Shown piece after piece: positions 7,469 to 16,631 of a stretch of DNA of 64,000 nt; the first letter of the stretch is position 1; each line of letters opens with the position of its first letter. Under the pieces are notes generated by a model. The model searched no databases and was not told the origin of the DNA. It was given only the letters and a program-made list of their open reading frames with translations. The stretch covers positions 51,272 to 115,271 of the forward strand of contig NZ_JAIVAE010000014.1 in NCBI RefSeq assembly GCF_020171785.1, given 5' to 3'. A program made the translations under genes and the position numbers. Source of the DNA: Guptibacillus hwajinpoensis. GTDB lineage: Bacteria > Bacillota > Bacilli > Bacillales > Guptibacillaceae.

Positions 7469-7933
7469 TTACACGTAGCGAATTAATAAAGTGCGTACCA
7501 AACTTCCAACACCCACTCCCAAAACGATACCAAAAATAGCGACAAATGTGGGTGGAAAAGGAATACCGCCTAAATTTGAAAATATGACTCCCACAGTAGA
7601 AAAATAAGCACCGGAAACAAAGGGGAGTGAAAGGTATTTCCTTGCTTGTTGACCGGACCTTTCTAAAGCACATAAATAGCTTTCATAAATGGCAAATAGA
7701 TAAACACATGGATAAAACATCGCCCACTCATAATTAGTCACTTCAATTGCTTGAGTGGTTTTACCTTGAAAACTATAAAGAATATTCATGTTTAAATTTG
7801 CATTTACATTGATGACAAACTCTAAAACAATAAAAAAAGCACCTTTTAAATACATTTTATTTAAAATTTGTCCAAATCCGGGAAAGGCAATACTCCAAAG
7901 AAGAACTTCAAGTGGGTACACGTTTCTCTTCAT
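7469..7933 (-). CDS. Membrane protein of unknown function
   Basis: 154 aa with about four hydrophobic segments: the N-terminal SIAFPGFGQILN, one near residues 30-45, one near 70-90, and a C-terminal pair. The opening P-G-x-G-Q motif occurs in TM2-like and related small membrane proteins with a helical hairpin, but I cannot name a family. The start at 7933 has only a modest GGTGATGAG upstream. The gene ends against a bidirectional terminator and is divergent from yteA, so it is likely monocistronic. Confidence 0.7.
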   Translation of the reverse strand: MKRNVYPLEVLLWSIAFPGFGQILNKMYLKGAFFIVLEFVINVNANLNMNILYSFQGKTTQAIEVTNYEWAMFYPCVYLFAIYESYLCALERSGQQARKYLSLPFVSGAYFSTVGVIFSNLGGIPFPPTFVAIFGIVLGVGVGSLVRTLLIRYV

Positions 7934-8078
7934 CTCATCACCAGCTTCTCGTCAACTACCTCGTTACTTTTTCCAAATTAATGGTATTTCATCCATGCCT
8001 CATGGAATTATTTTCAGAAGTAACTCAAGGTATTTTAGTTCATACTACGTACATAAACAAACGAAAGGAGATTTTTCA

Positions 8079-8813
8079 ATGCTAACGACAGGTCAACTCC
8101 GCTCATTTAAAAATACAATTCAAAAACGTATTAGAGCACTCAATGAAGAATTGGTTGATAATGATGAGTTTGGAATTTCTCAATCCTTTGTCCAACATTC
8201 TACGGGGGAACTTTCAAATTATGATAATCACCCTGGCGATACAGCTACAGAACTTTATGAGCGAGAAAAAGATCTTTCATTGAATGAACATGCGAAACAA
8301 GAATTAGCTGAACTTAACAATGCACTTGAACGTATAAGTAACGGCAAATATGGTAGATGTGAGATATGCGGAAATGAGATCTCCATCGAAAGGCTTTCCA
8401 TTCTCCCCACTGCCAAAACCTGCGTCGAACATAGCCCGTCACAAAAAACGTCAAACCAAAGACCTGCAGAAGAAGATGTACTTGGTCAATCATTCAGTGA
8501 GCATATAAATGATGATGAAGAATCGAATTTTTTTGACGCTGAAGACTCCTGGCAACGAACCGCAAGATACGGAACATCTGAAACCCCTTCTGATTTTAAT
8601 GATCAGCAAATGAGCTATGATCGCATGTATATCGATTCGAATGAACTAAATGGGTATGTTGAAGAAATCGAAACTTTTTTATCGGCTGATATTGACGGTA
8701 AACCCACTGGTGTCGTTCCTAATGAACGGCACGAACGATATGAGGATCAATTGGATGACTATGAAGAACAGGCTTCAGAAGGAATGATTGAAGATACTGA
8801 TTTGAACAAGTGA
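8079..8813 (+). CDS. yteA: TraR/DksA-type zinc-finger protein, YteA family
   Basis: 244 aa. The N-terminal coiled-coil stretch (MLTTGQLRSFKNTIQKRI) and the acidic D-x-A motif region (DNHPGDTATELYEREKD) lead to a finger CEICG...CVEH. The spacing is C-x2-C-x17-C-x2-H, so the fourth ligand is His rather than Cys. The C-terminal 120 residues are acidic and lack a known fold, as in YteA proteins of spore-formers, which are sporulation linked. DksA relatives bind the RNA polymerase secondary channel. ATG 8079 follows AAAGGAG by 8 nt; the long upstream frame is not coding. Confidence 0.85.
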   Translation: MLTTGQLRSFKNTIQKRIRALNEELVDNDEFGISQSFVQHSTGELSNYDNHPGDTATELYEREKDLSLNEHAKQELAELNNALERISNGKYGRCEICGNEISIERLSILPTAKTCVEHSPSQKTSNQRPAEEDVLGQSFSEHINDDEESNFFDAEDSWQRTARYGTSETPSDFNDQQMSYDRMYIDSNELNGYVEEIETFLSADIDGKPTGVVPNERHERYEDQLDDYEEQASEGMIEDTDLNK

Positions 8814-8846
8814 AAGAAGCAACCCATTAATTTGGGCTGCTTCTTT
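8814..8846. terminator. Terminator between convergent yteA and argS
   Basis: AAAGAAGCAACCC pairs with GGGCTGCTTCTTT with one mismatch around a short AT loop; it serves both convergent genes. Confidence 0.75.
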
Positions 8847-10527
8847 ACATTTCTTCAGGTGCATGAAGACCAAGTAATCGCAATCCCTCTTTCAAAACAA
8901 TTGATACCGCCATAACTAGATGTAATCTAGCTTGTTTGGATGAGTTCTCTTCTAAAATACGGACTTGCCCATAGTATTTGTTGAAAGCACGTGAAAGTTC
9001 TAAAACAAATTTTGCGATTTGAGAAGGATCATATTCAGTAGCTGCTCGTTCAATCGCATGTGGGAACTGACGAAGTTTTGTGACCACTGACCAGGCTTCT
9101 TCACCTTCTAGCATTTCGACATTTTCTACTTTTTGATAATTCCCTTTACGTAGAATGGAACAAGCACGAGCGTGTGTGTACTGTACATATGGACCAGTTT
9201 CTCCTTCAACTCGTAACATATCTTCAAGGGAAAAGTCGATGTCATTTCGACGATCATTCTTTAAATCATGAAACAAGACGGCCCCAACCCCAATTTGTTC
9301 TGCAATAGCACTTTTGTTTGCTAAATCGGGATTTTTATCTTCAATATTTTCTTTTGCAAGTTCAATCGCCTCACTTAGCACCTCTTCAAGCAAAACGACT
9401 TTCCCTTTTCTCGTTGACATTTTCTTTCCATCTTTAAGCATCATCCCAAAGTTGATATGGTGCATTTGCTCTGCCCATTTGAATCCTAACTTTTTTAGAA
9501 CTTCAATTAATTGTTTGAAATGAAGGCTTTGTTCATTCCCTACTACGTATAGAGATGCACTAAAGCCATATGTTTCATAACGATAAATCGCTGCTGCTAA
9601 ATCGCGAGTGGCATAAAGAGAGGCTCCGTCCTTCTTTTTAATTAAGCATGGAGGGAGATCTTCTGCAAGCTGAACAACCATGGCACCATTGGATTCCACT
9701 AACAGGTCCTTTTCTTCTAGCATCTTAATCACTCGCTGCATTTTATCGTTATAAAAAGCTTCTCCATTTGTCGAATCAAATGTGATGCCCATGAGGTCAT
9801 AAATACGATTAAACTCTTTAAGAGATTCTTCACGGAACCACTTCCAGAGCGTCACAGCTTCTAAATCGCCTTGTTCTAACTCTTTAAATGCCTTTCTCCC
9901 TTCATCTTCTAGTAAAGGATCAGCGGTTGCTTCTTCATGAAACAAAATATATAATTTAAGAAGTTCTTTAATTGTTTGTTCACGAACTTTTTGCTCATTC
10001 CCCCACTTACGATACGCCGTTATCAACTTTCCAAACTGCGTACCCCAATCTCCAAGATGATTAATTCGAATAGGACGATAGCCAACTTTTTCAACAATTA
10101 ACGCTAGAGCATTCCCAATCACCGTTGAGCGTAAGTGTCCCATTGAAAAAGGTTTCGCAATATTAGGTGATGACAAATCGATCGTTACCGCCCCGGCTTT
10201 ACCTAAATCGGAGCTCCCATACTCTTCTCCTTGACTAAGGACCTGATTAATAACATCACTCGTAACCATTTTCTTATTGAGAAACACATTGACATAAGGA
10301 CCAACGGCGTCTATTTTCTCAAATAGAGGATCGTTCAATTGACTAGCAAGATTTGTCGCAATTTGATTAGGGGACATTTTTTCCAACTTAGCAAGTTGAA
10401 AACATGGAAATGCATAATCACCATGTGACTCATATTTCGGAATTTCAATGCGTTGCATTAATTCACTACTCTTTACTTTTCCACCGCATGCTTGAACGAG
10501 TTTGTCTGCAATGATCTTTTTATACAT
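8845..10527 (-). CDS. argS: Arginyl-tRNA synthetase
   Basis: 560 aa class I synthetase. The N-terminal Add-1 domain (about 1-90) precedes the HIGH-type motif in SSPNIAKPFSMGHLRS, a Rossmann core with NHLGDWGTQFGKL, the KMSTRKG form of the KMSKS loop, and a DALR-type anticodon domain ending LRLLGLHAPEEM. It charges tRNA-Arg with arginine. The start has AGGAGG 9 nt upstream. A complete T-box leader precedes the gene, so expression should rise when tRNA-Arg is uncharged. Confidence 0.97.
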   Translation of the reverse strand: MYKKIIADKLVQACGGKVKSSELMQRIEIPKYESHGDYAFPCFQLAKLEKMSPNQIATNLASQLNDPLFEKIDAVGPYVNVFLNKKMVTSDVINQVLSQGEEYGSSDLGKAGAVTIDLSSPNIAKPFSMGHLRSTVIGNALALIVEKVGYRPIRINHLGDWGTQFGKLITAYRKWGNEQKVREQTIKELLKLYILFHEEATADPLLEDEGRKAFKELEQGDLEAVTLWKWFREESLKEFNRIYDLMGITFDSTNGEAFYNDKMQRVIKMLEEKDLLVESNGAMVVQLAEDLPPCLIKKKDGASLYATRDLAAAIYRYETYGFSASLYVVGNEQSLHFKQLIEVLKKLGFKWAEQMHHINFGMMLKDGKKMSTRKGKVVLLEEVLSEAIELAKENIEDKNPDLANKSAIAEQIGVGAVLFHDLKNDRRNDIDFSLEDMLRVEGETGPYVQYTHARACSILRKGNYQKVENVEMLEGEEAWSVVTKLRQFPHAIERAATEYDPSQIAKFVLELSRAFNKYYGQVRILEENSSKQARLHLVMAVSIVLKEGLRLLGLHAPEEM

Positions 10528-10572
10528 CTACATCTTCCTCCTTATGGCATTAAACGCTTTTGACTTAAACAA

Positions 10573-10800
10573 AAAAATCTCCGTCTCTCTAATAGAGACG
10601 GAGATTTTTTCCGCGGTACCACTCTGATTGCTCAACAAAGATACTTGAGCCAACTTCACTCGGATAACGGACGAGCCCGACTGTTTCTACTAAAGTTCAA
10701 AACAGTGTCTTGAAAGTCCGGTTCATGTCTAATTAGGTTCCGGGCTTTCACCATCCCCGTATCGCTTTATCCGTCAATAGACACTACTCTCTTTCGCTCT
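10573..10800 (-). promoter_or_regulatory. T-box leader of argS (Arg specifier CGG)
   Basis: On the reverse strand Stem I is closed by GAAAG and CTTTC and holds an AGTA K-turn-like bulge and the GGGATGGTG apical motif. A specifier-loop triplet CGG (10718-10720) is followed by A. The T-box sequence AGAGTGGTACCGCGG is at 10611-10625. The terminator stem (16 bp, 10573-10609) follows and can be replaced by the antiterminator. The TGGT bulge predicts pairing to a tRNA ending ACCA. CGG encodes Arg, agreeing with argS downstream. Confidence 0.93.
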
Positions 10801-10852
10801 GACGATCAAATATTATTTTCATTATAGCCTATTTTATTATAAATTCAACTAA

Positions 10853-11053
10853 TTATCTGATTATACCTGGTTCTGCCTCCAATTGTACGTTTTTCTCTCC
10901 ATCCTGATAACCTTCCTGATAGGCTTCTCGATAAATAGAAGTTAAATACATTGAAATCAGCTGTCTTACTTTCGGCTCTACGTTAACGACCTCTAGATGT
11001 TTCATACACCGATCAACCGCTAATTTTTCCTTTTGGATATTTTTACTCGTCAA
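10853..11053 (-). CDS. 66-aa protein of unknown function
   Basis: A short, mainly helical, charged protein (ISMYLTSIYREAYQEGYQDG and neighbours), without signal peptide or membrane segment. TTG 11053 is preferred because AAGGTGG lies 8 nt upstream; an in-frame ATG at 11095 would add 14 residues but has no ribosome binding site and overlaps a TATAAT box. It sits between the argS T-box and the divergent gerABC operon, reading toward argS. No family is recognised. Confidence 0.55.
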   Translation of the reverse strand: MTSKNIQKEKLAVDRCMKHLEVVNVEPKVRQLISMYLTSIYREAYQEGYQDGEKNVQLEAEPGIIR

Positions 11054-11309
11054 CGTAAGAACCACCTTTCCATCTAAGTTTACTTCATTATACATTAATT
11101 AGACAAGTGGTGTACATTCTTTCGACAAATGTCGATTTTATGTTATAAAAAGTGATATAGATGAATACAAAAAGACAGTTTTCAATTACGTAAATGGCTT
11201 ATTTTGCAAACGGATCCTCCTTCTACGAATCCTTTCCAATTTTGATACATAACTTTACCATTTCATCACAAGCTATACTTATCTATCATCACTAAGAGGA
11301 GGTTGCAGC

Positions 11310-12833
11310 GTGAGACGTGGTAAACGAAAATCGATTCGAAATGAACCTTATCAAATCCCAACTGCTACTGAATCATATGAAGCATTTCCTTCACTTGAGA
11401 AAAACAAAGAATATATACTTTCACAATTCCACAATACAGAAGATATTAAATTCAGAAAATTGACCATAGAGAATATTACATGCAAACTTGCCTATTTGGA
11501 TCCTCTCGTTGATGAAGATAAGCTACAAAAAACAATAATGAAACCATTAATGGAGAAGAATACGTTAAATATTGAAGATACAGTGACATCTAAAGAATAT
11601 CGAAGCTCAGTGGACTTAAATGAAGCTGTAACTGGTTTAACAAAGGGCTTTGTTGTTCTTTTTATTGAGGGACACCAGCATTTTTATTTACTAGAAGCCT
11701 TTTCTGCAAATTCTAGAGCAGTATCAGAACCAATCAATGAACAAGTTGTTCGTGGTTCACACGAAGGTTTTGTCGAAAACATTATGCAAAACTTACAAAT
11801 GCTTCGGAGAAGAATTGAGAACCCAAATCTTGTGATAAGGTTTTTTAAAGTTGGGAAAACAACCGATACAAAGTTAGCGATTATCTATTTGCAACACCTT
11901 GTTAATCCAGAGCTGATTGATGAAGTAGAAAAAAGGATTACTTCCATAAAAACCGACTCTATTCAAACTCCAGGATATGTAGAAGAATTTATTGAAGACT
12001 CTCCATTTTCTCCATTTCCACAAATGCTAAGTACAGAACGGCCAGATCGCTTAACTGCTCATATCATTGAAGGCAGAATCGGGTTGTTAATGGAAGGAAG
12101 TCCTTCCACCCTAGTCATGCCTGTTACGTTCTTTGCATTTTATCAATCTCCGGAAGATTACAATAGCCGGTGGTATATTGGTTCAATCTTGAGGCTCATC
12201 AGAGTAGCCAGCTTTATTTTCGCACTCGGTTTGCCGTCTCTTTATATTGCCACCGTTTCCTTTCATTCTGAGGTGTTACCTGCTGAATTAATTTTAAACA
12301 TCAAAAGTTCGCTTGAAAATGTGCCGTTTCCACCATTACTTGAAGCACTCATCATGCAAATTATTCTTGAATTATTAAGAGAAGCTGCCATTCGCCTGCC
12401 CGGTCCTATTGCCCAAACAATTGGTATCGTTGGAGGTTTGGTTATCGGGACTGCTATCGTCGAAGCAAATCTTGTCTCTAATATGATGATTATTGTAGTT
12501 GCTTTAACAGCCATTTCCTCCTTTGCTGTTCCATCTTATGAAATGAGTATGTCCATAAGGCTTCTAGGTTTTCCACTCATGCTACTCTCTGCGTCTTTTG
12601 GTTTTATAGGGCTTGTTTTTGGACTATCGATCATCCTTATTCATTTATGTAGTTTAGAAACATTCGGTACTCCTTACTTTTCGCCACTTGCACCTTTGCG
12701 TTTGAATGAACTAAAAGATTCCATTGTTCGACTTCCTAGATGGCTACTCGGGGATCGACCAACGGATGTACATCCGCAGTTTAATAAGCAAGAGTGGCGT
12801 TCTAGAAGGTGGAAAAAGAATGAAAACGACTAG
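11310..12833 (+). CDS. Spore germinant receptor A subunit (GerA family)
   Basis: 507 aa: a cytoplasmic N-terminal domain (about 1-270) and a membrane domain of about five helices from residue 275. Landmarks include TERPDRLTAHIIEGRIGLLM, FEDIRLLRVASF-like EDYNSRWYIGSILRLIRV, LLREAAIRLPGPIAQTIGI and IVEANLVS, all strongly conserved in GerAA/GerKA proteins. The subunit sits in the spore inner membrane with GerB and GerC and triggers germination on sensing nutrients. The usual block NPNL reads RRRIENPNLVIRF here. GTG 11310 has GAGGAGG 7 nt upstream. It overlaps the next gene by 14 bp. Confidence 0.95.
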   Translation: MRRGKRKSIRNEPYQIPTATESYEAFPSLEKNKEYILSQFHNTEDIKFRKLTIENITCKLAYLDPLVDEDKLQKTIMKPLMEKNTLNIEDTVTSKEYRSSVDLNEAVTGLTKGFVVLFIEGHQHFYLLEAFSANSRAVSEPINEQVVRGSHEGFVENIMQNLQMLRRRIENPNLVIRFFKVGKTTDTKLAIIYLQHLVNPELIDEVEKRITSIKTDSIQTPGYVEEFIEDSPFSPFPQMLSTERPDRLTAHIIEGRIGLLMEGSPSTLVMPVTFFAFYQSPEDYNSRWYIGSILRLIRVASFIFALGLPSLYIATVSFHSEVLPAELILNIKSSLENVPFPPLLEALIMQIILELLREAAIRLPGPIAQTIGIVGGLVIGTAIVEANLVSNMMIIVVALTAISSFAVPSYEMSMSIRLLGFPLMLLSASFGFIGLVFGLSIILIHLCSLETFGTPYFSPLAPLRLNELKDSIVRLPRWLLGDRPTDVHPQFNKQEWRSRRWKKNEND

Positions 12834-13908
12834 CACGATTAATAATGCACAACTGTTTTTTATTATTTTCCAAACACAGGTTGGCGTTGGAGTCCTTTCA
12901 CTTCCTTCATCCTTATATGCAGAGACAGGTACTGACGGATGGATCACGCTGTTGATCACCGGTGGAGCAATTCAATTCATTATTTTTATTCTATATTTTT
13001 TATGTGCCCGTTTTCCAACCTTAACGTTATACGAATTTGCTCCTAAAATTATTGGCAAGTATGCAGCAGGGAGCATTTCAGTTCTTTATGTTGCTTTTGC
13101 GATCGCAACTTCCGTCATTGTATTAGAGCTATTTGAAACAACCATCAAAACTTGGATTTTGTTTCGTACTCCGATGTTGGTTATTTTATTATTGCTAACC
13201 GTAAGCGGGACTTACCTTGCAGTTGGCAAGATCAAGGTGATGGGAAGGTTTTATCAATTTGTATCCATCCTCATCCTCCCGCTAATCGTAATGTCCGCTT
13301 ATACATTGAAAGATGCAGATATCAGGTATATCCTACCAGTTGGTCAAAATGGCTTTGCTTCAATTCTCAAAGCGACTCAAAATGGGATTGTCTCCATGCT
13401 TGGATTTGAAATCGTTCTATTTATCTATCCTTATGTTCAAAACAAGGGTAAGGCAGCACTTAAAAGCCTAACTCTTGCTAATATTGCTGTCACAACTTTA
13501 TATACTTTTTTGACCTTCACAACCTTTGTTTTTTTTAGTCCTAACCAACTTGAAGTGATTCCAGAGCCTCTCGTTTATATGTTAAAAGGCATCTCCTTCG
13601 TTATCGTAGACAGGGTTGATTTGATCTTCTTGTCCATCTGGATTATTTCAGTGATGACATCTTATGTGTCTTACTTATACATCGCAGGAAGAGGAATACA
13701 GCGCTTAACAAAAAGAAAAAAAACAACCGGTTCTATTCTGATTGCGTCCTTTATTGCACTTTTTTTCTCCATGTTTTCACATGATCGATATACAGTTGAA
13801 ATGCTTTCGGGCTACCATGCAAAAGCCAGCTATTTTTTTGCACTTGGTTTTCCTCTCATGCTCTTGCTCATTAGTCTTTTATTTAAGAAGAAAGAGGAAT
13901 CGCAATGA
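12820..13908 (+). CDS. Spore germinant receptor B subunit (GerAB/GerKB-type permease)
   Basis: 362 aa with about ten transmembrane helices of the amino acid-polyamine-organocation fold. The N-terminal block QLFFIIFQTQVGVGVLSLPS is the family signature helix 1, and GWITLLITG follows. GerB subunits bind the germinant. ATG 12820 has AAGGTGG upstream and lies inside the end of the A-subunit gene, giving coupling; the earlier in-frame ATG would overlap that gene by more than 100 bp. It overlaps the C-subunit gene by 4 bp (ATGA). Confidence 0.94.
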   Translation: MKTTSTINNAQLFFIIFQTQVGVGVLSLPSSLYAETGTDGWITLLITGGAIQFIIFILYFLCARFPTLTLYEFAPKIIGKYAAGSISVLYVAFAIATSVIVLELFETTIKTWILFRTPMLVILLLLTVSGTYLAVGKIKVMGRFYQFVSILILPLIVMSAYTLKDADIRYILPVGQNGFASILKATQNGIVSMLGFEIVLFIYPYVQNKGKAALKSLTLANIAVTTLYTFLTFTTFVFFSPNQLEVIPEPLVYMLKGISFVIVDRVDLIFLSIWIISVMTSYVSYLYIAGRGIQRLTKRKKTTGSILIASFIALFFSMFSHDRYTVEMLSGYHAKASYFFALGFPLMLLLISLLFKKKEESQ

Positions 13909-15038
13909 AAAAAACATGGCACCTTTCCATTATCTTTTCAACCACACTATTGTTTTTAACTTCTTGCTGGGACCAAGAACTGTTAAAAGAATCCAAGCTT
14001 ATTTATGGGGCTGGATTGGATTATGAGAATGAAAATGAAATTCGCACAACGTTCGCCGTTCGTAACCTTGGTATTCCAGTTAGTCAAGGGGGCGTATACT
14101 CTAATCGTATTCTTTCCGTTTCAGGATCTTCACCAAGAGATACGCGAATTAAAGTGGATCGAGTTTTATCAAAGCAAGTAACAGCTTCAAAAAATCAACT
14201 CATTCTCTTAGGGAAAGAGATAGCCCGTAAAGACATTGACCACATTTTTGATGTCCTGTACAGAGATCCAAAAGGTCCACTAGACGCTAGAGTCGGAGTT
14301 GTCGATGGACGAGCAGAAGACATGTTAAATTTAGATCATATCGGCGATACTCTCATTACAGAATTTATGTCAGATCTTATTAAAGGCGCTGAAAATAAAA
14401 CAGAAGCCCCGCCAATGACGATTGAAAAAACATTTCGTTATTCTAAAGATGTTGGACAAGATTACGCCCTTCCATATATTAGGTTCAACGAGGATGTTGG
14501 TGCACCTGAGATAAACGGAATTGCTCTATTTCACCAATCAAACTTCACCGGGGTCGTGCTCCCTCCTTTTGACGCTACACTTCTACTTCTTATGGCTGAT
14601 GCTAAGAGTAAAAAAGCCAGTATTGTTGAAAATATAGGTAAGGAGCACGATCAAGGATTCCTTACTCAAACCGTTACGATTAATATTCAAAACGCGAAAT
14701 CAGATATTGAGTATTCGTTTCAAGAGGGGAATATAAGTAAGGCAGTCATTCATCTAGAAGTTAGAGGAAATATCGAGGAATATCCTCAAAACCACCTCTT
14801 TAAAGAAAGTCAGGTAGAAAACATTGCAGATGAGTTATCGAAGAAATTAACGGAGAGAGGGAACAACTTATTAACAAAGCTCCAGGAAGCGAACTGTGAT
14901 TTTCTTGGAATTGGACGCGATCTAAACGCTTATCATCATGAAGCATGGCATCCTAAACAATGGGACAAAGAATTCACCAAATTAAATATAGAAGCCAAAG
15001 TGAAGGTGAAAATTTCAGAAACAGGGATTATTAAATAG
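13905..15038 (+). CDS. Spore germination lipoprotein, Ger(x)C family
   Basis: 377 aa. The signal peptide ends LTSCWD, the lipobox and the following WD typical of GerC proteins. The mature domain shows LLGKEIARKDIDHIFDVLYRD and, at the C-terminus, LTERGNNLLTKLQEANCDFLGIGR, where GerC proteins have their conserved Cys-Asp-flanked helix. It is lipid-anchored outside the inner spore membrane and completes the A-B-C operon. It ends in a long terminator. Confidence 0.94.
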   Translation: MKKTWHLSIIFSTTLLFLTSCWDQELLKESKLIYGAGLDYENENEIRTTFAVRNLGIPVSQGGVYSNRILSVSGSSPRDTRIKVDRVLSKQVTASKNQLILLGKEIARKDIDHIFDVLYRDPKGPLDARVGVVDGRAEDMLNLDHIGDTLITEFMSDLIKGAENKTEAPPMTIEKTFRYSKDVGQDYALPYIRFNEDVGAPEINGIALFHQSNFTGVVLPPFDATLLLLMADAKSKKASIVENIGKEHDQGFLTQTVTINIQNAKSDIEYSFQEGNISKAVIHLEVRGNIEEYPQNHLFKESQVENIADELSKKLTERGNNLLTKLQEANCDFLGIGRDLNAYHHEAWHPKQWDKEFTKLNIEAKVKVKISETGIIK

Positions 15039-15076
15039 AAAGAGAATGAGCAATAATGCTCATTCTCTTTCTATTT
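15033..15076. terminator. Bidirectional terminator with a perfect 20-bp stem
   Basis: Arms 15033-15052 and 15057-15076 are exact complements around ATAA. The stem contains the stop codon of gerC and that of the convergent 104-aa gene. Confidence 0.88.
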
Positions 15077-15374
15077 GCTGCATCTCTTCGATTGTCGGTT
15101 CTTTTGAGCCATACCAGGAATAAGCCACTTCATAAATCTCGCCTTCTTGCACAAGATTCCAGGACATTTCGTCTTCCATTAAGAGTTCAATTGCCTCTCC
15201 TTCTCCTTCTGGCTGAACAAACACGTAATGATGATGTTCAGTACTTTCTTTCTTAATCACCTCTCCTCTTTCAAGATGTTCTTCATGCACATAGGTGTAT
15301 CTTCCGATTAAAAAAATACTAACTAGTACAACGATGCTGGCAATGGAAATGTTTAATGCTCTCTTTTTATTCAT
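15060..15374 (-). CDS. Small single-span membrane protein, unknown function
   Basis: 104 aa. After MNKKRA comes one transmembrane helix (about 8-27), then an extracytoplasmic part that is acidic with an HHHYVFVQPEGEGE stretch and a WYGSKEP segment. It could be a membrane-anchored YxeA-like or DUF-type secreted domain, but no family is certain. ATG 15374 has GGAGG 5 nt upstream; an ATG 60 nt earlier has none. It faces gerC and shares its terminator. Confidence 0.7.
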   Translation of the reverse strand: MNKKRALNISIASIVVLVSIFLIGRYTYVHEEHLERGEVIKKESTEHHHYVFVQPEGEGEAIELLMEDEMSWNLVQEGEIYEVAYSWYGSKEPTIEEMQQIERE

Positions 15375-15448
15375 AATGCCTCCGTCAAGTAATGGTTTAC
15401 TAATAAAGTACCACAAACATGATTTGTTTAACAAAGTTAGGCATATAT

Positions 15449-15474
15449 GTTTAATGAAAAATTCGCGAGGGTAA
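15449..15474 (+). promoter_or_regulatory. SigB-type promoter of the YfhE-like gene
   Basis: GTTTAA, 14 nt, then GGGTAA: the -35 matches the general-stress SigB consensus exactly and the -10 differs at one base. It lies about 36 bp before the start. Confidence 0.75.
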
Positions 15475-15510
15475 CCCTGTACTAAGAGACATTACAAGGA
15501 GGAATTACAA

Positions 15511-15678
15511 ATGGCTAAGAATTCACAATATCAACCGATTCATGAAAGCGGATTTTCTCTAAGTGACGCGCAAGAGGTAAAATACGCGAAAGACTTTAAA
15601 AAAGCAGATATTGCAGGAGGCATTCGTAAGCCTAAAGTTAAGCGAGCTAAGAATGAAAATCCTGATTTACTAAAGTAA
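15511..15678 (+). CDS. YfhE-like small stress protein
   Basis: 55 codons from ATG 15511 with AAGGAGG 8 nt upstream. The centre reads GFSLSDAQEVKYAKDFKKAD, resembling the YfhE family of Bacillus (x-L-x-x-x-QEV-x-YA-x-x-FKKAD). The C-terminus is lysine and arginine rich. B. subtilis yfhE belongs to the SigB general-stress regulon, and a near-consensus SigB promoter lies upstream here, which supports both the gene and the assignment. The biochemical role is unknown. Confidence 0.7.
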   Translation: MAKNSQYQPIHESGFSLSDAQEVKYAKDFKKADIAGGIRKPKVKRAKNENPDLLK

Positions 15679-15754
15679 ACCGAATCATCTATCGACAGTA
15701 GCAAAGAAACAATCAATCTAAAGCTTACATGAATGAAATAGTAAGCTTATCGTA

Positions 15755-15793
15755 AATAAAGAGAGGGAGGCCAATGGCCTCCCTCTCTTTATT
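15755..15793. terminator. Bidirectional terminator, 18-bp perfect stem
   Basis: AATAAAGAGAGGGAGGCC and its exact complement around AAT, between the YfhE-like gene and the convergent amidase. Confidence 0.88.
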
Positions 15794-15809
15794 AGTGTAC
15801 TTAGACCAT

Positions 15810-16451
15810 TTAACCTTCTTGTTTCACAAATGCATCGTAACCTTTGTTTTTCAATTCTTCGCATAGTTGCTCGGCCCTGCTCTTTTCCTTATAAGCACCC
15901 GATTGGACGAAATAAATAGGACTGCCTTTTGTGTAACGCACAGCAGCAAGCGCTGCTTCTTCAGCTAACTGGAAACGATAGGATCGAACATTTAATTTCT
16001 TTCGATCGACAGCAGAGTCTAGAAAACCATACTCAATAATAAGTGTTTCAACCTGACCAGTTAATCGATGCATATAATAATAATCTTTCCCATTTGACCC
16101 TTCTCTTGAGAATACCCTCCGCACCGGCATTACCTTCTTCAATGCATCAGCAATGCTTTTAGCAAAAGCGGAGGTAGCATATTTCGAATGAATCACTTCT
16201 GCCCCACTTCCACCGCCTGCATTAAAGTGATTGCTTAAACAAACCGTTGCACCAGAAGATCGTACGAGCTCTGAGCGCTTATCAGGAGACAAATCACTAT
16301 CCGTTTTTCGAGTCAGTTTACAAGGAATACCGAGCTTTTTCAAAAATTCATATTGATGTAAGGATACCTCTAAATTCCAATCCTTTTCTTTTACTCCATC
16401 CGCAATAGCCCCTGGATCCTTACCACCATGACCCGCATCAATGATAATCAT
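15810..16451 (-). CDS. N-acetylmuramoyl-L-alanine amidase with C-terminal SPOR-like domain
   Basis: 213 aa. The Amidase_3 fold starts at residue 2 with IIIDAGHGGKDPGA (zinc His), then the Glu in KDWNLEVSL, SNHFNAGG (second zinc His) and the catalytic Glu in ETLIIEYGFLD. The last 40 residues (YFVQSGAYKEKSRAEQLCEE) look like a truncated SPOR peptidoglycan-binding repeat. There is no signal peptide, so it may act in the mother cell or be released by lysis; sporulation amidases such as CwlC have this form. The start has a weak AGGAGG at 8 nt. Confidence 0.9.
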   Translation of the reverse strand: MIIIDAGHGGKDPGAIADGVKEKDWNLEVSLHQYEFLKKLGIPCKLTRKTDSDLSPDKRSELVRSSGATVCLSNHFNAGGGSGAEVIHSKYATSAFAKSIADALKKVMPVRRVFSREGSNGKDYYYMHRLTGQVETLIIEYGFLDSAVDRKKLNVRSYRFQLAEEAALAAVRYTKGSPIYFVQSGAYKEKSRAEQLCEELKNKGYDAFVKQEG

Positions 16452-16631
16452 TTTTTTCCTCCTTATTCTAAGTGAATTTGTTATTACTTCTTAAAACTAC
16501 AGATCCTTCTTATCCTATATATCGAAAGAAAAAAGGAAAAAGGGGCAATGTTATCAAATTATTTATCAGTTAACGCAACTTTACAGCTACGGACTCGTCT
16601 TTATAATAAATGTCATTTAAAGGATGATCGT

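Noticed and set aside
7788..8078. N-terminal extension of the YteA protein
   Set aside because: The stretch is antisense to the 154-aa membrane gene; a clear AAAGGAG precedes ATG 8079.
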